Made by a program: the position numbers and the translations under genes. Below, in pieces: positions 46,158 through 58,470 of a stretch of DNA of 64,000 nt. Numbering within the stretch: the stretch's first letter is position 1; each line of letters starts with the position of its first letter. Origin of the DNA: Xiphias gladius (taxonomy: Eukaryota; Chordata; Actinopteri; Istiophoriformes; Xiphiidae); contig NC_053416.1 in assembly GCF_016859285.1 (NCBI RefSeq), forward strand, positions 15,704,501-15,768,500, read 5' to 3'. Under the pieces are notes generated by a model. That model was not told the origin of the DNA and made no database searches. It saw nothing but the letters and a program-made list of their open reading frames with translations.

Positions 46158-46845
46158 ATGATCGCCTCACTATCTAGAGGAAGTTTGCTGGATGAGGTTC
46201 TTCACGGGAGCTTTAACGAGGTAACGTTTACACAACGTCACTTATGTTAATGTTTATTTAGTTAGGTAAGCCAAACATTACCAAGCGGATGACTCTCTAA
46301 TTGCGACAATCAAATTGTTCTCACATGTTAATATGCAGTTGAGACCATAAAGATAAAATGAATTCTGGTTTCATTGTGAGGTTAAGTGAGCAACAACGTT
46401 AAGTGTAATGGTTGTCAGGAAATAAGACTAACAAGTAGCTTTAGCATGATTTCTAAAAAGCTGTAAACAAACCAGACATCATATTGAGGTTAGCGTTAAA
46501 TGAAATTTTCTGTTGTGTGCAAAATGGGGTACCTTCTTTGTAATGTATCCCGGACAACGGGCTGTCACGTGACTAAACGGGACCGGTAAAGGCGGGGTGG
46601 GTGAATGGCGTGAAATACATGATGACCCATGTAACTCTGGGCCGAGCACAATAATTATACGACTGACCCTTTCAACAAAAGTAAAATTTAATAGGCAGTA
46701 GGACAATAGGCTGACCCGCCCCCCCCTTCTCCCTTTTCCCAACATAATAAACAAAGGAACTCATTTGCTATGCCACGTTCTCAGCCTTATTTGGCCCCCA
46801 CTCTAAGCTGTGTGATTGTGTACGTGTTGGTCTGTTGTTTATTGG

Positions 46846-46909
<64 letters not shown>

Positions 46910-49260
46910 TTGATGGATTGCAGCAGCAGCTGGCAACGTATGTTTCCTGGGTGAACTCTCAGCTGAGGAGGAAACCGGGCCTGAAACCTATTACGGACCT
47001 CAGACTTGACCTGCAGGATGGCGTAGTGCTCACACAACTAGTAGAAATAGTTGGTAAATACACACACAAACGGCTCAAACAGTGTAGTAATACTGGAGGA
47101 AGAATAAGGAAAAATTTGCGTCAGGAGATTAAACTTTTCATACATTTCTGATTGAATTAGTTTATTTACATAGTTAAAACATTTTTATTTTTATTATTTG
47201 CTATCACTTGTATCACTTGTACTTGAAAAACTGCCTGACCATTAACCCCATACTTGCACGCTTATTAATAATGATGACATTTTCAGTGAAAACTACCAGG
47301 TATGCTTTTCCTTCAAAATTTCTATTCTAGTGAAAAGTGAAAACCTTATAAACTTTACAATTTTCAAATTTAATATGGTTTCAGATGTTTTTTGACTGTT
47401 TTTTGAACAGTTGTATTACTGTGGTATTGCTCATATGATACTGTAGAAAATACCTAACCACTAGTTGTATCATCGAATTATTTTTTTTCTCTCACAACTC
47501 CATCAAATTGGCAGCTGGGGAAGTGCTGGAAGGAGTGTATGTGGCTCCACAAAACAAAGAGGAAAGCAGGAAGAATGTGGAGCAAGTCTTGCAGTTCATT
47601 TCCTCCAGACACATACGCATGCCACACATATCCGCAAGAGGTAAATCACAGAACCTTCTGTGTTTTCTCACTCTCTTTCCCTTTGTTTTGAGAACAGGTG
47701 TTCTAACATTTTCATATGTTCCTTTTCTGTCTGCAGACATTGTCGATGGTAATCTGAAATCTGTAATGAGGATAATTCTGGCGCTGGCTGCCCACTTCAA
47801 ACCATCAGCCAACCATAGGGCTGCTGTTGGAAGCGGGAGGAGCTTGACAAGAGGCTATGCAAGCCACAACCCTCTCTCCACTGTTGCATTAGCACAAGGT
47901 GCCGCTGCTGCACTAGCATCAGCACAATTTGATGCCTCACAGCCTGCATGTGTCACACGTATCCACAGGTACGTTGGCCACAACAATCATAAACATAAAC
48001 ACAAACCCTTGTTTCCCAAAAACTCCTGTCAGTATCTTTCTGTCGTACCCTGATGTTCTCTGCCACAGATATAATTTACTAGATACATGTGTAGTCTTTG
48101 CTGGCCTCTGCTGGACAAAGAAATGACCAAATAACCATCCTCACAACTGCTGAAATATAGCTCGTCTCGATGTATTTGTTATCAAAACTGTATAAACAAA
48201 TAACCTCCACTTTGTCTGCCATCTTTCAGTGGCTGGGGGTTGGACGTGGAAAAGAGTGTGTGTGTTCGTGCACTGGTTGAGCAGTATGAAAGAGGAGCTC
48301 CAGATGAGCAGGACAATCCTCAGTCTAACAGGTAATCTGCTTTTACGTCAAGTTTCTCATAACTATGAAAATTATTGCCATGACTCATTGAATTTAGTAG
48401 CTGGAATTTAATTTTCAATTTCAAATGCACATCTGATACCTTGCCTAGACAGTGAGATAAAACAGCATGCATATATACATACGTACATATATGATCTGTG
48501 TTTGTGTTCCTATCTGTGTCTTCTAAATGTATTGTAAAAGCCAGATTTGATTCAGGTGAACATCATATCTTCAGAAGAAAAGTAGATAACTGGCCATGTG
48601 GTGCTCCTAAATGCAACATGTCAAATTAGATCCTATTTGCTGAAAGACAAGGATAATGCTCATTTCCTGAGTCACGTGTATACTGTCAAAAAAGCAGTTG
48701 TAAATCTCCTCAAACGTTCACAGGTTGGAACTGCTTTCATACTTCATACACTCAGTATGGGCTGGATCATGCTATGAGGTTGTGTCATTTTAAATAAAGA
48801 AGATGATAGTTTAAGAAAGAAGGAAACCTTACTTGAAAGCATTTTGGCATTGCTGGCCAAATTCAGACTGTACACCCTACTTTTTGGGAGAAAACAAACT
48901 CCATTCAGTTGCAATTTATACTCTACATTTGATTCAGTTTTTTGCCTGCAGGTAATTTTATGTAAGTTCTCTGTTATCTGCCATCTTTAATACCCACTTT
49001 TCCCCACTTTGGAAACAGTAGACAACATTCCGTGGTTTATTTGTATGTGTGTCTGTGTGTGTTTGTGTGTGTTTGTGTGTGTGTGTGTCACTGAGCATAT
49101 GACTTTGGTTTTAGTACCTCAAACTTCAGTCAGCCCTGTGTGTGTGTGTGTGTGTGTGTGCAGGCAGATAAGGCAGATGATATAAAAAAGAAATAATCAG
49201 TCTTTATCTTCTCCAATCACATGTCCGTTTTGAGGTCATGTTCTGTGGTGTTCTTTTTCA

Positions 49261-49357
<97 letters not shown>

Positions 49358-49715
49358 GTGTTTATCTGTTCATAATGACCATTGATAGAGAGAACTGCAT
49401 TGACTATTTGTAGAATGATGTGGTTTTCTTTGGAGAGAGAGAGAGAATCAACAGTGCTATAACGAGCTGATGCTGCCATCACATATGTAAGCAGTGTCTG
49501 CTGAGCCGGTTGCTGTGGTAACATTTGGTTAGCTGGAGGGTGTGGGGCGGGGAGTGTTGGGGTGAGGAAAATCACAAACTGTCATGAGTTTGTTGAGATG
49601 CTGATGCCAGAGACCCATAGACTCCTTGGAAGTATTATGCACTATAGCCCACTATGGGGGCGACGCAGATGAAATGGTAAGACAAGACTCTGTGAGGCTG
49701 TGTAAGAGTGAGTGA

Positions 49716-49787
<72 letters not shown>

Positions 49788-52700
49788 GCGCGTGTGTGCG
49801 CGCGTGTGTGTGTGTGAGGATTCCTGTGCAAGTGTGTGTGAGTTTAAGCTTCTTTTATCGTAACCATAACAATTCTACAGTGCTGCAGCGCAATGTGAAA
49901 AAAAACAAAAACAAACCCTGTAAATTAAATGTAATGTCTATATGCACTGTGCAGTCTGTAAGTGCTTTGATTTGCAAAGACGTGCAAGGATTTCGGTTTT
50001 TCATGACAAATTAGGTTTTCAGAAAATAAATTTTGTTCCCATGTCTTGCTTTTTTCTGTTTGTCCCCTTTCCTTTCTGACAGGTCCTCTGTCCCGATATG
50101 AGTCAGAATTTCAACCAAAGCAGCATTAGTTACAAAGAGTTGTCAAAGAAATGCTTTATGTTTAACAGGCTATTAATTAATACATTGTTTCTGGAAATTT
50201 GATTTTGGTGATTGTCTTTGTTTTCTGTCACCACTGAGACAGTGGGACAAGTATTCAGAGGGGACAGTTTTACTTATTTTATTACTTACAAATTTCCGTA
50301 AGTGTCCTGTATTACTACCGATATATTGCAACAAACTGAGATGTCATCCAGCCACGTCAACGCAGCATGTAGTAGCATATATATGATAAAGCAATATGTA
50401 ATTATACAATACTAGATTTACAATATGTGTTTGTATGTGTTTTTGGATGATGCATGCACACACACCCCATGCTTCTCTGGAATAAATTGATTAATCTGTG
50501 TTTTTTTTCCCCCCTGGAGCCTTACCTCCGTCAGTCCACTGTCATCTCCAAGACCTTTACCCAGCAGCGATGCAGACAAACAGCAGGAAAACCGCAAACA
50601 ACAGCAGAGCAGTGGTGAGTTCCGTCCTGCCACAAACCGACATACCATTTCATTAGTAAACCTCACAATTTCTCGTGGGACGTGTGTAACACGGTGTTAA
50701 GTGTTTTTACGTCTTTGTACATGCAGCTGAGTCATCTCATATTGCAGTGGAGATGGCGTGGGAGGACTCTCTCAGTGACACTTTGGAGAAGGAGGTTCAG
50801 GAGACACGTAAAATAGTGTCCACTTTACAGGTACATGCATATTGAGGTTGGATTCTGGTAACCCTCCATGTATAAATATAGAGTGCTGTCCTTTTTTCCC
50901 CCTCCATATTGAAGTTAGAGTGCTGAGTGTGTTGTCTGTATTTTCTCATATAATTACAATAATTAAGATTTCTTCTTTTTTGCAACAAAAGAGAAGTGGG
51001 ATCTCAAAATACCAGCACTGACATTGGCAGTTATTGAGAGACCTAATTTTGCTAATTAAGCTGCTAAAGGACTTTCCTCTGGTGGTTTCAGTTACAAAAA
51101 TACTACATGGGAAAAAACAATGTTCCACGACCATAGGGACCAGGGTTCAATTCCTGGCAATGTGTCTGGCTTAACTGGGCCAGAACAGACTTGACAGTGT
51201 TTTTCGGTATGAAAACAGTGTAAGATCATGTCTGTGTTGCTCCTCTGTTGACTGCTACCGGTTGGTTGCAGCACCTGTGCAGAGGGGGTGGGATCTGGTG
51301 GGGTTCATGACATTTCTAATGCAATATTTTTGAGCTATTCGAACAATGTGCTCATTGTACTGTACATCATGCACACACACCCCATGCTTCTCTGGAATAA
51401 ATTGATTAATCTGTGTTTTTTTTCCCCCCTGGAGCCTTACCTCCGTCAGTCCACTGTCATCTCCAAGACCTTTACCCAGCAGCGATGCAGACAAACAGCA
51501 GGAAAACCGCAAACAACAGCAGAGCAGTGGTGAGTTCCGTCCTGCCACAAACCGACATACCATTTCATTAGTAAACCTCACAATTTCTCGTGGGACGTGT
51601 GTAACACGGTGTTAAGTGTTTTTACGTCTTTGTACATGCAGCTGAGTCATCTCATGTTGCAGTGGAGACGGCGTGGGAGGACTCTCTCAGTGACACTCTG
51701 GAGAAGGAGGTTCAGGAGACACGTAAAATAGTGTCCACTTTACAGGTACATGCATATTGAGGTTGGATTCTGGTAACCCTCCATGTATAAATATAGAGTG
51801 CTGTCCTTTTTTCCCCCTCCATATTGAAGTTAGAGTGCTGAGTGTGTTGTCTGTATTTTCTCATATAATTACAATAATTAAGATTTCTTCTTTTTTGCAA
51901 CAAAAGAGAAGTGGGATCTCAAAATACCAGCACTGACATTGGCAGTTATTGAGAGACCTAATTTTGCTAATTAAGCTGCTAAAGGACTTTCCTCTGGTGG
52001 TTTCAGTTACAAAAATACTACATGGGAAAAAACAATGTTCCACGACCATAGGGACCGGGGTTCAATTCCTGGCAATGTGTCTGGCTTAACTGGGCCAGAA
52101 CAGACTTGACAGTGTTTTTCGGTATGAAAACAGTGTAAGATCATGTCTGTGTTGCTCCTCTGTTGACTGCTACCGGTTGGTTGCAGCACCTGTGCAGAGG
52201 GGGTGGGATCTGGTGGGGTTCATGACATTTCTAATGCAATATTTTTGAGCTATTCGAACAATGTGCTCATTGTACTGTGCATCATGCACACACCCACACT
52301 ACGTGCATCAGACAACCTACCAGCTACTGTCAGAGCTTTTCTGAACACAGCGACTTTGCTCCAAAGTAAAAAAACTGGTGTCATGTGTTTCTGTTTCTAA
52401 GGCCCTGCTGCTGCATGGTTCACTGCCTGAGGATGAGCAAGATGTGTCTTTGACTTTGGACCAGTGCAACGCTGAACAGCAGCTGGTACTGATAGTCTTT
52501 TCTTATATTTCTAGCTGTCCATTATGATTTAATTTTTCTGTCCTTCTCTGTCTGCTCTCTCTGTGTCCTGTGTCTCTCTCTTCTCGCTCTTTGTATTCAG
52601 CGCAGATCACATTTCTTTTTCTTAACTGTGGGTTTGTGTGTGGGTGTGTTTGCACGCTTAGGTGTGTGTCGGAGGGTGACACGGGTATCAGTTTCCCTTT

Positions 52701-55700
52701 TTTCTCGGTCCATTGTGGTTCTAACACACATCCTTTTTTTCGCTCTCTTTTCAGGTAGTCATTCGCAGTCGTTTGGATCAGAGTATGGAGGAGGCTCAGG
52801 AGCTGAAGGTAAATAAATATATTATTTGTTTTCTTTTCAAACTTTCAATGTGTTTCTTTTCTTTTGTTAGGAACTAAAGACCCAGTTGTCTTATTACTGA
52901 GAGAGTTAAATTCTAGAATGCACACTGTTATTAAAACTGTTACTTTTTTCTTCAGAGGGAACTGTTGCGCTGTAAGCAGGAGATGAGAAACCTCCAGGGA
53001 ACCAAGGTAAGACAAAGAATATAAATTTAATTGTACGGTCGAAAAGTTGCTGGCTAATTTATTGACTTTCTGTTGGTTTGTAAATGTGCAGGACGCCCAG
53101 CAGCAGAGGCTGTGCACTCAGGAGGCCTCAATACTGCAGATGAAGCAGGAACTTCTCAGAGCCAGCATGACGAAGGATGAACTCAACAGCCAGAACGTAC
53201 AAAATATATTAATGCTTGAAATAAACTGTCTGTTTTTATTAAAGCGCATTAGACTCTTCAAAACGCTGCATTACAAATTGTGTGCATTGTGCATTCTCCT
53301 CTATGAAAATGTGTTGTAGGCAGAGCTACAGTGGAAGCTTGAGGAATGTAACAGACTGTGGGGGGAATGCAAGGTGAGAAGCTCTAACCCCTCTCTTTTA
53401 GTGGGTTGCTGTAACTTAGTTTAATAGTCAAAACTTAAAGGTAACACAGCATCTGTTTTTTAACGAACCCTACCTTTTCTCTTTGGTTGGTGCAGAAGGA
53501 GACAGGACAGAAGGACCGACAAATGCAGCAACTGAAACACAAGCTTGAGGAAAGCCAAAAACAGCAGGTATGTTTGCCAGTTTTAGGATTTTAGCTGCAG
53601 TGGGCTCAAAATGTTCTGTCCACCTCAATGCAAGGTGTAGAATCTCAGACCAAAAGTTAATCAGTAACTCACTCTTTAAACTTTTAAACTTTTAAAAATT
53701 ATTTTAGTTTTTATCAGCAAATTAATACTAAAACTTACTTTGACGCAGGAGAAATGTAAATGTACTTATTACTTATTTACGTATTTCATTTTTTACTCAT
53801 TCAGTAAACTAAACAAATTAATAATCTGATGCATGGACTAAATGTATTTTAAGTTTTAGCATCAATCAAGTTTATATTAGTCTGTGTTTTGATGTCTGAT
53901 TCTTTGTCTCTGGCAGAGTGAATTGCAAAGAGAGTTGGAGCATAAAAACAGCATGCTGCAGGAACAGGTAGTGCTGTTTCTTTACTGACTCTTTCTGCAC
54001 TAAAATCTTAATAAAGAGTTGAGTTTTAGGTTTCATATTCAGTCTGCACCACACAGTCATAAATTCAGATATACATTACACAGCTGACACTTTTTTTGTT
54101 GTTGCTGCTTTTTTAAGATTCCCACCACTACAGAAAACAATGGATATTCTTACTCTGGAAATCCAGCTCCCTCTATGTCAGGCGTAAGTATTATTTGTAT
54201 GGATAAGGCTGTTCAGTCAGTAGGCCTGTTTATATTTTTCTACATGTTAAGGTGCTAAGAAGGCATCAGACAGCTAGACTCCCACAGCATTTAGGCTAAA
54301 TACTATAATTTCACCAGATGAAGCACTAGCACCCCCGTTCTAACTTTAAAGAATAGTAAGCTAACGAAATGCTTGTGATTAGACTGTTATGAACTGTAAA
54401 TTACCTGGAAGACAGTTGCTTTCAAATTATAGTACCTTGTTAGGCCAAAACATGGGACAGAGCATGCTTAACATTCACAAAACATAGCAGTGTAAGACTT
54501 TAAACAAGCACACAGCAATAAAATGAGCTTTTTGTATTTGACTGGGTTCTTGTGTTTGCGCTGTTAGCAGGCAGAGGAGGTGCGGCTGCTCAGAGATGCA
54601 CTTAGAAGTTTGAGGAACAACTTCAGAGACCACGACCCGCAGCACCATACACTGGACACCCTGGAGCAGGGCATAGTATCACTCATCGACAGACTGCAGG
54701 TTCTGCATAAACACAGGGTACAAATGCTATACAAGCATAAACACACCTGAGTCCTACAAACCAGCTTTTCTGTCAGAAACAGTCAGTACTGGAGCCAAAG
54801 CCGTTCGTTGTCACATGGACTGATGGTTGAGGCTGTTGTGTGAAATCAGTCTTCGGGCAATGACAGAGACCGAATTCATAACCACTGACCTGTTAAGTGA
54901 TGAGCGGATAGCCACTTTAAAATCAGTTTGGTCATTGTAATTGATTAATGATTGAGCACCAATTAAAGAGTATTACAAATATGATTTATACTATAAACTT
55001 TTCTTAGATAGGTTTACTTTTGACAAAATGTCGAGATTTAAAATCAAGAGGGGCTCTCAACATTTGTCCAAATACTGCAGGGAAGGGGGAAATCTCCAAG
55101 ACGCAAAGGTCAACACACAGACTCTGACTCCTGGCCTTGCACAAGTAAGATATTCTAACATCTAACCCCCAACTCCTCATGCACGCATACACAAAATATT
55201 TGTGCTTGTACAAACTATGTTTCTGTTGTTCATTGCAGAGGTTTGTCAGTCTGACAGTGGTTCTTCTGCCTCTACTAAATTCCTTTATTTCACTGGAAAA
55301 TCCCCGACACCTTCCATGATCAATATACCGAAGAGGTTAGAGTGTGTGTCTATTGAGGTGTTTTCTTTCCTAAATATTTAAAATTATTCCAGTTTTTGCC
55401 TAATTTGCCTGAAAAAAAAAAAAGTAAATTTGGTCACAGACTCCATTGATTGCCTGCCAGCAGTAACACTGATAGTATTAACACATTAGGTTACTACACT
55501 AAAGGTAGAAAATAAAATGAACAAAAATATGAAATGTCACAAGACGTCAAGGTTGAGTGTGTCTCTGTAATCATTGTACAGGCTGGGTGAGGTAACTCTC
55601 AAGGATGTTAAGGCAGCTGTGGATCAGGAGGGAAGCCACAGGTACCACTTCAAGGCCCTGGACCCTGAGTTTGGTACTGTGAAAGAAGAGGTAAGAGAAG

Positions 55701-56753
55701 GCAGGGAAAAGGGCAATAAATGGATAATAGGACAGCAATAGTAACCTTGGTGTACACTAGTCAGAATGAGAAAACTGTGGTGTTTTTGGGGCAATAGTTA
55801 CTGTACTTAAACTAAGTAGTCCCAACTTTACACACTAACCTGTCAGGATATCTGCAGGTCTTGAAAAGTCATAAAAAGCATTGAGTTCAGTTTCTTCAAA
55901 AAAGGTCTTTAAAGGTATTAAAAAGTCTTGAATTTCATTCACAAAGGCCTTGAATATTTTTTTCTTACCTACTGTCGCAGTAACATTAGTTGTAACTTCG
56001 TTGTGTATGTTGTTGTGAGCTGTTGGGAAACATTATAGCTGTATTAACTACGAGTGAGACTGGTGTGACATTGGATTGTGTATGCAGGAGGCTTTTTAAT
56101 CGCTCTTTGTGGCGTTAAGATGTACTATTATCATTATTTATAATTATTATTACTGCTAGCCACGTTAGCAGGGGAGCTTATCAACTCACAATGAATAAAT
56201 TAATTAATTAATTCAAATAAATATTTTTTTAAATTGGTGAATCTACCCTTCAATTTTCTGCCACTTATCTGGGTTCAGATGATATTAAGTGATTAGTTAT
56301 ATTGCTAAGAATTATTGTTATGTCTAGGGAAGTACTAACAAAATTGGGATTGTAGATGTGAATAAGTAAATGAACTTGACGAATAAATTTAAGGCTTATT
56401 GTCCCTACTGGATTTCTGTCATTCTTTGACCAGTATAACTCAGGAAAAGGTTTTAACTTGCATTTTATGAGGTATTAAAAGGTCTAAAGTTTTAATTTCG
56501 CAAACCCCGCAGAAACTCTTCCTGTTTTGTGCTACACTTTAAAAGATGAGGGTTATCCAGAGTCCTTGTCCTGTGCAAAAATACATTCCAACTTACATGT
56601 AGCATGTAAATAGAGTTGTAAGAGCACAGTAGTCAAACATGAAGATAATGTCTTCCTGTCTGTGTGCAGGTGTTCCTGGATGGAGCAATCGTTCCAGGCT
56701 GGGAAGGAAAAATAGTGGCATGGGTAGAAGAGGACCGTGGTGACGAAAGGTAG
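46158..56753 (+). CDS. dixdc1: DIXDC1, DIX domain-containing protein 1 (Ccd1)
   Basis: DIXDC1 is a Dishevelled/Axin-binding positive regulator of Wnt signalling that also binds actin. Exons: 46158-46220, 46924-47053, 47515-47640, 47737-47968, 48230-48331, then exon pair 50520-50614 and 50727-50830 (or its duplicate 51435-51529 and 51642-51745), 52402-52485, 52755-52808, 52956-53006, 53092-53196, 53320-53373, 53496-53567, 53917-53967, 54118-54183, 54571-54717, 55081-55144, 55239-55335, 55582-55690, 56670-56753. With one pair the frame is 629 residues (human 683). A calponin-homology domain spans about residues 20-125 ([32 protein letters not shown]). The coiled coil is about 265-445. The DIX domain is about 545-629 ([40 protein letters not shown]). 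Using both pairs gives an early TGA. Exon 16 has a TAGCAG tandem acceptor. DLAT follows, as in human. Confidence 0.93.
46849..46908. repeat. (TG)30 microsatellite directly before DIXDC1 exon 2
   Basis: Thirty TG units end 15 bases before the acceptor CAG of the CH-domain exon, so the repeat occupies the usual branch-point/pyrimidine-tract zone. Confidence 0.95.
49266..49353. repeat. (TG)44 microsatellite
   Basis: Uninterrupted TG run of 88 bases in DIXDC1 intron 5. Confidence 0.95.
49721..49816. repeat. (TG)n microsatellite, interrupted by CG steps
   Basis: About 96 bases of TG with a few GCG interruptions toward the 3' end. Confidence 0.93.
50453..52282 (+). repeat. 915-bp direct tandem duplication inside DIXDC1
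   Basis: Copy A is 50453-51367 and copy B 51368-52282, with a constant offset of 915 and no indel seen. The join lies in CATGCACACAC, which recurs at all three boundaries. I find five differences, all transitions. Each copy contains two coding exons (95 and 104 nt) with intact splice sites. Very recent event, or an uncollapsed assembly copy. Confidence 0.95.
51120..51340 (+). mobile_element. possible tRNA-derived SINE in each duplicated copy
   Basis: GGGACCAGGGTTCAATTCCTGG carries a B-box-like GGTTCAATTCC at 51144-51154, again at 52059-52069 in copy B. No convincing A-box or tail was found. Confidence 0.25.
55846..56518. mobile_element. dispersed repeat with CTGCAGGTCTTGAAAAG-type end (DIXDC1 last intron)
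   Basis: The left end reads TCTGCAGGTCTTGAAAAGTC and the right end AAACCCCGCAGAAACTC, which are roughly inverted. Inside are repeated motifs such as GGTATTAAAAAGTCTTG. I recall such ends from a common fish non-autonomous DNA transposon; the class is not proven here. Confidence 0.45.
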
Positions 56754-58109
56754 CAACATGATCATTCTGTATCAATCTCTTTATTTTCCTGACTCTTAGT
56801 GGTAAAAAATCATCATTATCATCATTATCTTTTCTGTTTGAGGCCACTGTAGGTTCTAGCTGAGGGGGAATGACACATTGTTTTTGCTCCTGGTTACTCT
56901 GATCCCAGAGGCCATCGAGACAACTGTTCAGAAAAGAGGCACAAGTGGACTATTTTTGAGATTCAACTTAGCAAAATACTGTAAGACTTATCAGCACGAG
57001 ATTTAGGTTCATCAGCTGATAATGAAACCATATGGAGCTCGACTCACTCTGGTGAATGTGTAAACCTGTGAACGATGAACATTTTAAAAATCCTTACAAA
57101 AGAAAGCTCTTTCCATCATGTGCTTACTATTGCCAGGCTGTAGCTATAGTATCAGAACTGGACTCTAAAGTAGAAATATTATTTAGAATTAACTTTTTGC
57201 AAAACCACAGTAGTGTTGTTGTTTGACCTCCAGTTAAGGTCAGAGGTCTGTATGAAGAATTCAAAAAAAAATTACAAAGTCATTTTAAGTGTTCAGCATC
57301 ACTTTTTATTCCTTGTGCAGCAGTGTTGTCTTTAAAGAAACACCACCAGTTTACATGATAGAAATATGTATTGTCCATTGTTCTTTAGCCCAGTTACAAT
57401 TCAGTCTTAATTGTGAATGTGAAGTGAATTTACAGTATTATTTACCTTAGGTTTTTTCATCGTATTTCTTGCTTTCTGGATTAGAAAGAAATACCACTTT
57501 TAGAATGCAAATGTTACAAGGACACAAAAAATGTTAATTTTGTGCTTGTGCTGCTTGAGGTTTGTCTACATTCTGACCTGCTGAAAAATAAACTGACCAG
57601 ATTCCAGCTACTATTGCTAGTATACTACATAACAGTAAAAAGTAGAATGATGGTCATGTAAAAATGTCCAAACTAAAAGGTCTATTGCAAAAAGAAAAAA
57701 AAAACACCTGAATGTATTTCAGACTAATCAGTTTGACTAAATAGGACACGAATCCAGATGTGGGTTTATGTATCAGTCTGTAGCACATCAGCATGCATGA
57801 AAACAGAACAGGCTTATAGTGAACAGCTGTCAGTGAACAGAAATGATGCTGGAACTTTAATGTTCATGTAGAAATGCAGATGAACAACACTGTTATTTTA
57901 TTTACTTTATGAAATTGTTTTGTACATTTGTGTAAAATATTTTCACCATATCCTTAAATATTTGAAGTTTATGACTATGAGTATTTGTTTAAAGAGAGAT
58001 TCTTGTCGGCTCCTGTTACAAAGACGTTGTGGATGTGAGTTTGACATCAGAGGTTTAAAGGGGACTTTTGTTGAGGAAAAATGGACCATCCCACTATTTA
58101 TTGCTTGCG

Positions 58110-58153
<44 letters not shown>

Positions 58154-58470
58154 TGTGTACGTGTGTGTGGACTAGAACTGTTTATTAGTTTTCCTTCACT
58201 CTGCTTCTATCTTCCCATTTGGGATCAATGTCATTGCCTTGACTAACAAGCCAACTGAAATATGCATCAGTCAACTTTTGAACTAAAACCCATTTGAATG
58301 CCATAACTGCCTGTACTGTGAATGTACAATTTGCTGATGAAATGGTTATTTAGCATTTGTTTGTTTAATGAAATTTTGACAAAATGCGGATAATGTCTGT
58401 TTTTGAAAAAGCCCTTTGTTGAATGTTAGAAAGACATATTTTGAAATAAAACCTGAGTTTTGTTTTTAAA
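56754..58470 (+). other. DIXDC1 3'UTR
   Basis: Non-coding AT-rich sequence after the stop at 56751-56753. A canonical AATAAA at 58445-58450 is the best poly(A) signal. A (GT)n run lies near 58110-58150. Confidence 0.55.

Larger units (their letters stand above)
48332..50452. other. DIXDC1 intron 5, no further gene
   Basis: It contains long GT microsatellites at 49266-49353 and 49721-49816 and a shorter one near 49139-49161. An apparent acceptor at about 50092 (CTGACAG|GTCCTCTG) leads to an in-frame TGA and is not used in the model. Confidence 0.6.

Noticed and set aside
48070..48130. Possible DIXDC1 exon after TGCCACAG
   Set aside because: The residues it would add ([10 protein letters not shown]) do not resemble DIXDC1, and the exon at 48230 gives the expected VRALVEQYE sequence.
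50093..50130. Possible DIXDC1 exon after CTTTCTGACAG
   Set aside because: In the phase required after exon 5 it reads RSSVPI and then TGA. The exon at 50520 continues the family sequence ([10 protein letters not shown]) properly.
50418..50666. Minus-strand frame beginning [14 protein letters not shown] (repeated at 51255-51581)
   Set aside because: It is the antisense shadow of DIXDC1 exon 6 and flanking intron, repeated because of the 915-bp duplication.
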